Below are positions 1-4,945 of a stretch of DNA of 10,066 nt, piece by piece. The stretch's first letter is position 1; every line of letters begins with the position of its first letter. Made by a program: the position numbers and the translations under genes. The notes beneath the pieces were generated by a model, which was not told the origin of the DNA, made no database searches, and saw only the letters and a list, made by a program, of their open reading frames with translations. Location: the NCBI GenBank assembly GCA_013205365.1, contig JABMNC010000013.1, forward strand, positions 1-10,066. Direction: 5' to 3'. This DNA comes from Cryomorphaceae bacterium (GTDB taxonomy: Bacteria > Bacteroidota > Bacteroidia > Flavobacteriales > Schleiferiaceae).

Positions 1-160
1 CGGGCTGCAGGCAGTGCCCTGCTTAAGTGCAGCCGAAGCCATTAATCAGGCCAAGGCAGAGGGCTATCAAGCGATTTATGTAGGTGGCTCCAGCTTTGTC
101 GTAGCCGACGCCCTAGCAGCCTACATAGACGGACTCGTAAGCAAAGAGAACCATCGCTAA
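1..160 (+). CDS. folC: Folylpolyglutamate / dihydrofolate synthase, C-terminal fragment
   Basis: Only the last 52 codons are present; the gene enters from the left edge in the frame starting at base 2 and ends in TAA at 158-160. The visible part has the final alpha/beta unit of a Mur-ligase-type C-terminal domain: a helix ('AEAINQAKAEGY'), then a strand and glycine turn ('AIYVGGSSFVVADAL'), then a last helix. The 'GGSxFVVA' pattern is the usual ending of FolC in Bacteroidota. FolC adds glutamate to dihydropteroate and to reduced folates in the cytoplasm. The ATP site and catalytic residues lie outside the window, so the call rests on this short tail and other Mur-ligase relatives are not excluded. 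The stop codon overlaps the stop of the convergent gene at 157-921, leaving no room for a dedicated terminator. Confidence 0.68.
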   Translation, partial: GLQAVPCLSAAEAINQAKAEGYQAIYVGGSSFVVADALAAYIDGLVSKENHR

Positions 161-921
161 AACTTCCAACTCAAGCCCGTAGTACTGTAAAGGGTGAATT
201 GAGGCACGTCCGTACCTGAAGGATAGGCATCGTAGTTCAACTGACCCACGATCACCAAACTTAGGTTTGGTTTAATTGGCGCCGAAAGTCGGGTATTGAA
301 CATGGCGCGTATGTCTTCAAACCGACCAAATCGCGGCTGGTAGTAGGCCACCGTAGTCCATCGCCAAAGGTCCCAGCTTCGGTCGAGGCTGACGTAGGTA
401 TTAAGCCTAAGGGCATTCTCGGTTTTTCCATTAAAGGATTCCACGTCGAGCTCATACATCAATAGCGGATTTATGAACAGCTTAATACCCGGTGCAGAAA
501 TGGCAGTGTAGCGCGGCCCACCCCCTATGTTAAACCTTCGGGCAACGCGCATTGGCAAGTTGCTCTGCCATTCCATGAAGTACTCTGCCGTGAGTTTTTC
601 ACTATAAATACGGTTGTAGCGCAGATGCATCATTCCGTTGCGCTCAAAGTCAAAGCGATTGTCTCCCAAACGAGTAGCCCAATTCGCGCTTGCAATTCCA
701 TAAAAAACATGATCCCCAACCCTGCGCGTTGCGTTCACTGATCCGTTGAGCTTGAGCAAAAGAGCCTGCGTTCCACCTAAGAAAAATCCGCCGTCGACCC
801 GACCGTGAACCTGTTCCGTAGTATCCTGCTCCGCAGAGGCGCGCATCGCTTCAATATTGACAATTTGAGCCCCTGCATCAAGCAGTAACCCGGCAAAAAG
901 GATGGCAGCAATTCGTTTCAC
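157..921 (-). CDS. DUF481 family outer-membrane beta-barrel protein
   Basis: The product is 254 residues and starts with GTG at 921-919. That start gives a clean signal peptide (about residues 1-19, K-R followed by a hydrophobic run and 'AGAQ'). The mature chain alternates polar and aromatic residues as in a beta-barrel. It carries features typical of DUF481 proteins: an 'HLRYNRIYSEKLTAEYF' strand, then an 'RxFNIGGGPRY' strand. It ends in a phenylalanine within 'TTGLSWKF', the type of C-terminal signal recognised by the BAM machinery. It is therefore expected in the outer membrane; the family has no assigned biochemical activity. The gene is divergent from the exported-protein gene at 965 and tail-to-tail with folC. 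A TAnnTTTG box ends 5 nt before the GTG. There is no Shine-Dalgarno sequence and no sign of truncation. Confidence 0.82.
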   Translation of the reverse strand: MKRIAAILFAGLLLDAGAQIVNIEAMRASAEQDTTEQVHGRVDGGFFLGGTQALLLKLNGSVNATRRVGDHVFYGIASANWATRLGDNRFDFERNGMMHLRYNRIYSEKLTAEYFMEWQSNLPMRVARRFNIGGGPRYTAISAPGIKLFINPLLMYELDVESFNGKTENALRLNTYVSLDRSWDLWRWTTVAYYQPRFGRFEDIRAMFNTRLSAPIKPNLSLVIVGQLNYDAYPSGTDVPQFTLYSTTGLSWKF

Positions 922-926
922 GCCCT

Positions 927-934
927 CAAAAGTA
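927..934 (-). promoter_or_regulatory. TAnnTTTG -7-type promoter box for the DUF481 gene
   Basis: The minus strand reads TACTTTTG, an exact match to the Bacteroidota -7 consensus TAnnTTTG. It is followed by AGGGC and the GTG start. If used, transcription would begin at or within a few bases of the start codon. I see no TTG-type -33 element at the usual 17-23 nt upstream, so activity is inferred from the box and its position alone. Confidence 0.5.
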
Positions 935-952
935 CCTCAATCATGCTGCGCG

Positions 953-960
953 TATGTTTG
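953..960 (+). promoter_or_regulatory. TAnnTTTG -7-type promoter box for the exported-protein gene
   Basis: The plus strand reads TATGTTTG, an exact TAnnTTTG match, followed by TACT and then the ATG at 965. It faces away from the equivalent box for the DUF481 gene, with 18 nt between the two. Its position supports the ATG at 965 as the start codon rather than the upstream in-frame ATG at 902. No -33 element is visible. Confidence 0.5.
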
Positions 961-964
961 TACT

Positions 965-1558
965 ATGCTTCGAACCTACTTTTTCCTACTTTTTTGCCTC
1001 ATTTTAAAGACTGCTTCTGCCCAAAGCTCTGATCTTCAGCAACGAATTAAAGGCTTTCAGGCGGAGCAGGCCGGTGACTATTCCATTAAGCTACTCAACC
1101 TGAGTGGTGAAAACCTAGGAGCCCTTGAGCAAGAAGAAGCGGCCTACCGCCTGCATTTTAAGCTTGAAGCAAAAGCCAAAAGCGAAGACAAGCTCGGCCG
1201 CAGCACCAAACTCGCCGTTCACGTCCAAGTTTTTGAGTTCGAAAGCATCGAAGACCTCAATTGGGCCATTAAACGCTGGCTGCCGGACTTTATCGATCAC
1301 AATGCGGTACGGCCTGGCCGCGACACCAAGTCGGTACCCAATGCGGACCCGTCGGTCGTAGTTATTGAAGGTTCAAGCATTGCCGTGCTCACGCTAAGCT
1401 GCACTCAGTTTGACCTTGACCGCTTTCGCATATGGCGCAACCAGCTCCTCACCTACTTTGGCGGAGCAAGCTCGGTGGTCATCGAAATACAAGGCTGCGA
1501 GGGCCCGCTCATGTGGACGAAGAACGCGCCAGACCCCAAGGACCGGACTTGGAAGTAA
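965..1558 (+). CDS. Small exported protein of unknown function
   Basis: I do not recognise the family. With the ATG at 965 the product is 197 residues and begins with a textbook signal peptide (M-L-R, then a Phe/Leu-rich core, 'TASAQ', likely cut near residue 20). The earlier in-frame ATG at 902 would add 21 residues that mask the signal and would run into the DUF481 gene, so it was not used. The mature protein is mixed helix and strand: a charged region at residues 60-80, a strand at about 83-93, a helix around 'DLNWAIKRWLPDFI', then strands 'SVVVIEG' and 'SIAVLTLSC'. It has two cysteines (146 and 178) that could pair in the periplasm. It has no lipobox and no C-terminal sorting domain. The last 50 bp overlap the antisense end of yifB. 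Codon use looks like its neighbours'. Periplasmic location is an inference. Confidence 0.68.
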   Translation: MLRTYFFLLFCLILKTASAQSSDLQQRIKGFQAEQAGDYSIKLLNLSGENLGALEQEEAAYRLHFKLEAKAKSEDKLGRSTKLAVHVQVFEFESIEDLNWAIKRWLPDFIDHNAVRPGRDTKSVPNADPSVVVIEGSSIAVLTLSCTQFDLDRFRIWRNQLLTYFGGASSVVIEIQGCEGPLMWTKNAPDPKDRTWK

Positions 1559-2894
1559 GCCTAAACTGACTGGCGTGCAGCGAAATAGACAACCAAGCAT
1601 CCTGCTCAGAAACCTTAGCTCGCTGGCCCCAGTCTGCTGCAGTGCGAGCCAGTCGCATGGCATGATGAAGGGCTCTTAGGCCCAATCCGCTTTTTTTGTG
1701 CCATCCATTGAGTACGTCCATGGCCTGTCGAGTGATTTCTGCGCACTGAATTAGCGATTCAAGAGGAATGCCGGAATTACCCAACCAAGGACCTCTTGCC
1801 CTCTGGCGTTCTTGTGCCATGCGCAACTTAAAGACCATTTCGTCCCAGGGAACCGCTACCGAGTCTGCCTCACGACCCAGGACCAAACCCATCTGAAAAC
1901 GATCCAAAAACGGCCCTGAAAACCGCTCCTGATAGCGAGACAAACGAGCCGATCCGCAGGTGCACTCAATACTTTGGTGACCGTGGTAGCCACAGGGACA
2001 GGGATTCGTTGCCCCGATAGTTTGGGGAACTTGGGTCGCATCCCTACTCCACTGTGCCTCCATTGGCTTGCGTAATACCTCGAGGGTCCGGAGCGACATC
2101 TCGCCGAGCTCGTCCATAAACAGCACTCCGGTACCTGCCGCCCAAAATGCCCCATTGGCCCCGACCAATTGTACCGGACTAAGGGTTGAAGAGGGCTCGA
2201 CAAATGGCAAGTTGGGCTCCACCGCTGCCCGCAAGGAATGCACTGCACGAGCAAACTCTGACTTGCCAACCCCCGGCGCACCAACAAGTAAGGTCGGATG
2301 CCTGCCCGCAGCTGCAAGACCCAATGCGGTCAATGCCGTGCCACTCAGAGATAAACCGGGCCAGCCTGGAGCTGGTCGATGCAAAACAGGGACCAAGGGC
2401 GCCTCGAGAGGAATGCCCGACTTGACCACCTCCAGAGCCTCTCGCAAGGAACTTAGAGGAGCCCAATTTTGGTCTTGAACCCGCCACGGAGCTTGGCTCG
2501 GGTACAAAAACAAGCCCGACTCCTGAGGGGGCGCCGGCCGGTCGGGCTCAACCCAACTCAGCGACGCCTTTAAATCAAGGGTACCGATAGCCCACAGGCC
2601 CTCGCGAAGCGGCACTTGACCCGAGGCCATGAGTACCGCAAGGGCAATGGGTAAATCCATAGCGCTGCCCAATTGCCAGGGTCTGGTCGGGTGAAACGAC
2701 ACTGTAATGCGCTTGCCCGGCCATTTTGCCCCCACCTCAAGCAAGGCCGCGTGAATTCGGTTGGGTGCCTCGCGCACCGTGGGATCTCGGGTTCCGACCA
2801 TGTGAAACGAAAAACCGGGGGTCGCCGCCACGTCTACACGAAGTTCATTCCATCGGCCCTCAGCCCAGACCCAAGTTTTTAAAGATGCTACCAT
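1509..2894 (-). CDS. yifB: YifB/ComM-type Mg-chelatase-like AAA+ ATPase, short and diverged
   Basis: The product is 461 residues from the ATG at 2894, which aligns with the family's normal N-terminus; an upstream in-frame start at 2915 adds only seven residues. Order: an S5-like N-terminal domain ('WPGKRITV', 'GSAMDLPIALAVLMASGQV', about 55-95), a short linker, and the ATPase core. The core has Walker A 'GAPGVGKS' (205-212), Walker B 'GVLFMDELGE' (D261, E262), a Cys cluster (C299, C301, C311, C313) after 'ATNP', and 'RFSGPFLDRF' (324-333). A C-terminal helical domain follows ('ALHHAMRLARTAADW'). The family includes ComM, a branch-migration helicase in natural transformation. Family members are usually about 500 residues. 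Here the 'D-x-x-GQ' entry motif and the segment between Walker A and the usual 'RAPHH' motif are lost or shortened, with 'EPSST' in that place. It appears monocistronic. Confidence 0.85.
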   Translation of the reverse strand: MVASLKTWVWAEGRWNELRVDVAATPGFSFHMVGTRDPTVREAPNRIHAALLEVGAKWPGKRITVSFHPTRPWQLGSAMDLPIALAVLMASGQVPLREGLWAIGTLDLKASLSWVEPDRPAPPQESGLFLYPSQAPWRVQDQNWAPLSSLREALEVVKSGIPLEAPLVPVLHRPAPGWPGLSLSGTALTALGLAAAGRHPTLLVGAPGVGKSEFARAVHSLRAAVEPNLPFVEPSSTLSPVQLVGANGAFWAAGTGVLFMDELGEMSLRTLEVLRKPMEAQWSRDATQVPQTIGATNPCPCGYHGHQSIECTCGSARLSRYQERFSGPFLDRFQMGLVLGREADSVAVPWDEMVFKLRMAQERQRARGPWLGNSGIPLESLIQCAEITRQAMDVLNGWHKKSGLGLRALHHAMRLARTAADWGQRAKVSEQDAWLSISLHASQFRLTSKSGPWGLARSSST

Positions 2895-2898
2895 GCGG

Positions 2899-2906
2899 CA
2901 AACAAA
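2899..2906 (-). promoter_or_regulatory. Near-consensus -7-type box before yifB
   Basis: The minus strand reads TTTGTTTG, one mismatch from TAnnTTTG, followed by CCGC and the ATG at 2894. The spacing (4 nt) matches that of the exact boxes elsewhere in the window, which is the main reason to list it. No -33 element is visible. Confidence 0.35.
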
Positions 2907-2919
2907 CAACCGCAATGAG

Positions 2920-2937
2920 TTAGCAGTCGGTTGCTAA
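2920..2937. repeat. Short inverted repeat upstream of yifB
   Basis: Perfect 6-bp arms TTAGCA and TGCTAA are separated by 6 nt (GTCGGT). The element lies 25 nt upstream of the yifB start, about where a -33 element would fall if transcription starts at the ATG. It could be an operator or a weak hairpin. No T-tract follows on either strand, so it is not a convincing terminator. Confidence 0.3.
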
Positions 2938-2957
2938 ACGCATAGAAACGTTTACAG

Positions 2958-2975
2958 ATAAGGGCACTGCCTTAT
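2958..2975 (-). other. Weak hairpin overlapping the stop of the YopX-like gene
   Basis: On the minus strand the arms ATAAGG and CCTTAT flank a 6-nt loop, and the first arm includes the TAA stop at 2974-2972. It sits where the operon would end, but the following bases (CTGTAAACG) contain no T-run. It is at best a weak or 3'-end-protecting structure. Confidence 0.25.
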
Positions 2976-3376
2976 TCCTGCAATCCCCAGGCGCGCTGGA
3001 GGTCGGGGTTCAGGAATACATGGCTCTCGAGCAGGAAATCGGAGCCATTAAAAAGATCTATTCCGTTCACATTCAAATGGTAGTCTATTTCGGTATCAAT
3101 GCTGCGCAAAATCCAACGTTCCTGCTGCTTGTTCCATAGAAATACCCCGAGTTCTTCGTCCTTGTCGGCATTGGGCTTAAAGCGGACTATGTCCCATTCG
3201 TAGAGTCGGGTGCGCTTTCTGTCCCTCATTTCGACCGACTCGTCGACCTGGGCATAGTCCATGCTGCGGCCCGTCCACCAAAAGCCGTCGGGGGAATAGA
3301 AGTCCGTTCCGTGAATTCGACGCAGGTAGCCTGCTATTTTGTCACCCAAGCGCAGTCGGTATCGCTGTTCCTTCAT
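2972..3376 (-). CDS. YopX-like protein
   Basis: The product is 134 residues from the ATG at 3376. The open frame continues upstream into the glycosyltransferase gene, but that part is the antisense-like shadow of its tail, so the internal ATG is chosen. The second half follows the YopX pattern: 'RLYEWDIVRF' (compare 'EIYEGDIV' in the family), a strand around 'GVFLWNKQQERWIL', and a C-terminal 'ESHVFLNPDL' (compare 'GNIYENPEL'). YopX proteins are small beta-rich proteins best known from phages and prophages of Firmicutes and Bacteroidota; their biochemical role is not established. There is no signal peptide, so the protein is probably cytoplasmic. The gene lies 35 nt after the GT9 gene on the same strand and is probably the last gene of the operon. 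No other phage gene is in the window. The family assignment rests on motif resemblance and is moderate. Confidence 0.66.
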   Translation of the reverse strand: MKEQRYRLRLGDKIAGYLRRIHGTDFYSPDGFWWTGRSMDYAQVDESVEMRDRKRTRLYEWDIVRFKPNADKDEELGVFLWNKQQERWILRSIDTEIDYHLNVNGIDLFNGSDFLLESHVFLNPDLQRAWGLQE

Positions 3377-3411
3377 ACGGATAAAACCTCGTGCAGCAGA
3401 AATTGTTGCGC

Positions 3412-4362
3412 TTAAATACCCAATTGGCCAAGGGCCTCGCGAACGGAATCGGCACGGAGAGCCTTGCGGCAGGCCCAATCACCGCGCCGGCAAAAGTCCG
3501 CACCAAAAATACTGCAGGGTTGGCATGACAAGCGCTCGGGAAGGTGCCAATGGAGCATGGGAGATGGGGCGGCAAAACCACCAAGGGGATGGGTGCCTGC
3601 CCAAAGGACTACCGAGGGAACCTGAAAGCGGTAGGCTAAATGCTGCGCGGCTGAATCGCAAACTACTGCGGCGCGCGCCTCGGCCCAAAGGGCAGACTCC
3701 TCATGGGGAATTAGGCCCATGGCGCAGCGAAACTTGGTGGAGATTTGGTCCTTAGGGCCGCCGACAAAAACGGGCTCCCAACCCTGAAGGGCAAGCTGCT
3801 CTGCCAGGCGAAGGGCTTCTTCGATGGGCCATTGCTTGGTGGTTGCGCTCGCAAAAGGCGCAAGAATGATGATGCGACCGCTCCGCGATTGGGGCTGCAA
3901 AGGTTGAACGCGCTCCCAACTGAGCTTGGCCAGGGCCTCAAAATGCAGGTCGTAGGCATTGGGTACGGGCTGCTCAGAACCACGGAGCAGGGACTTGCGT
4001 GCCGCGCGGGGTTTAGCGACGCTTGCCTGAGAAATCCGCAAAACCCAAGCGACCCATCGGCTGGATCGGCTGCGCAGGTGGCTGTGGGCATCGTACCAAG
4101 CGGTCAGGTCGGCCGAACGCATCCAACCCCACCAGAACCAGAGTAGGGCAAAAAACCTGCGGTAGGGCCCGCGGTCGACGTCGAGTCCATGAACCACAAT
4201 TTGAGGGTGCTCCGGCAGACGCTGGGCCCATTGAGGTCGGGTAAAAAGGGAAATGCGATCTCCGGGCTCCGCTGCCTGCGCGAGGACGGAATGAAGGAGC
4301 ACCACGTCACCAAAGGCCGAGAAACGAACAACTCCAAGGTGGCGCTTAGCCCTGGGCGCCAT
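3412..4362 (-). CDS. Glycosyltransferase family 9 (heptosyltransferase-like)
   Basis: The product is 316 residues from the ATG at 4362, a normal length for GT9. The reading frame extends 66 codons upstream, but those lie inside the preceding DUF4254 gene. The N-terminal Rossmann-like half starts with the family hallmark 'VVRFSAFGDVVLLHSVL' (11-27). The C-terminal half has 'APFASATTKQWPIEE' (168-182), a 'FVGGPKD' strand-turn, and the donor-site motif 'CDSAAQHLA' followed by 'VPSVVLWAGTHP' (235-259). It ends in the typical Cys-rich segment (C280, C283, C291, C298). GT9 enzymes transfer heptose or related sugars from nucleotide donors in LPS and surface glycan assembly at the cytoplasmic face of the inner membrane. 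Donor and acceptor cannot be read from sequence. It overlaps the DUF4254 gene by 17 bp, implying coupled expression. Confidence 0.88.
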   Translation of the reverse strand: MAPRAKRHLGVVRFSAFGDVVLLHSVLAQAAEPGDRISLFTRPQWAQRLPEHPQIVVHGLDVDRGPYRRFFALLWFWWGWMRSADLTAWYDAHSHLRSRSSRWVAWVLRISQASVAKPRAARKSLLRGSEQPVPNAYDLHFEALAKLSWERVQPLQPQSRSGRIIILAPFASATTKQWPIEEALRLAEQLALQGWEPVFVGGPKDQISTKFRCAMGLIPHEESALWAEARAAVVCDSAAQHLAYRFQVPSVVLWAGTHPLGGFAAPSPMLHWHLPERLSCQPCSIFGADFCRRGDWACRKALRADSVREALGQLGI

Positions 4363-4945
4363 AAAGAGCAGGATTGGTTTCAGGATCGTTATAAAGCTTA
4401 AACTGTCGGTAAGGACTGTAGCGTACCGCACCAGAAGCCAAATCAGCCCAGAGTGCGGCGCAGGCGAGCATGAGCCCTTCGTGCTGAACCTCGGCTGCCT
4501 TAAGTCGAAGGCCGCAGGAATCCTGGTGCTCGCGAGATGCGTCGGCACGAGCCGCCTCAATCCTTAAATGGTAGAGCTTGAGCTGCAAGATACATAGGCG
4601 ATCGAGGGCCCAGGCCAAGGATTCCGTACGCAGCACTCCGTCTGGGGCAGGAACCGGCTGTAGCAACTCCGCCAGCCTTTGGTCCAGCAGCTCCACTGCG
4701 TCGGTTCGCTCCTGATTTAGCGCGTCAATGCGGCGCTTTATGGCCAGAAGGTGCTCGGGCGAGCCGTCCACGCGGCGCACCTCGTCTTCGAGGTGCCACT
4801 GAACCGTATCGGTCCAGGCCTTGGCGTACCAAGCCTGCTCCATGCTTCCTGCCGCAAAAGCAGGCGGGCAAGGAGCATCCCACTGATCGCGAACGTGGTA
4901 GTCCTCAATAGCGGCTTCAAAAAGGCTAAGAATCCGCTCGAGCAT
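4346..4945 (-). CDS. DUF4254 family protein
   Basis: The product is 199 residues from the ATG at 4945-4943; a frame extension to 4987 lies within dsbD and is not used. The sequence follows the family along its length: 'TVQWHLEDEVR', 'IKRRIDALNQERTDAVELLD', 'TESLAWALDRLCILQLKLYHL' with H-x-x-C downstream, and the ending 'YRQFKLYNDPETNPALYG'. It is predicted all-helical, with no signal peptide or membrane span. Its function is not established; in Bacteroidota it is commonly found next to heptosyltransferase-type genes, as here, which suggests a role in envelope polysaccharide synthesis. The start is fused to the dsbD stop as TGATG (1-nt overlap), and its 3' end overlaps the GT9 start by 17 bp, so translation of the three is probably coupled. 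Confidence 0.86.
   Translation of the reverse strand: MLERILSLFEAAIEDYHVRDQWDAPCPPAFAAGSMEQAWYAKAWTDTVQWHLEDEVRRVDGSPEHLLAIKRRIDALNQERTDAVELLDQRLAELLQPVPAPDGVLRTESLAWALDRLCILQLKLYHLRIEAARADASREHQDSCGLRLKAAEVQHEGLMLACAALWADLASGAVRYSPYRQFKLYNDPETNPALYGAQG

Noticed and set aside
902..964. Longer start (ATG at 902) for the exported-protein gene
   Set aside because: It would add 21 residues before a clean signal peptide and overlap the start of the divergent DUF481 gene; the ATG at 965 has a promoter box next to it.
1856..2487. Alternative frames on both strands inside yifB
   Set aside because: The YifB frame carries continuous conserved motifs, and the other frames are low-complexity without domain signals.
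2958..2975. Rho-independent terminator after the YopX-like gene
   Set aside because: The stem is only 6 bp, overlaps the stop codon and lacks a following T-run, so it is listed only as a weak hairpin.
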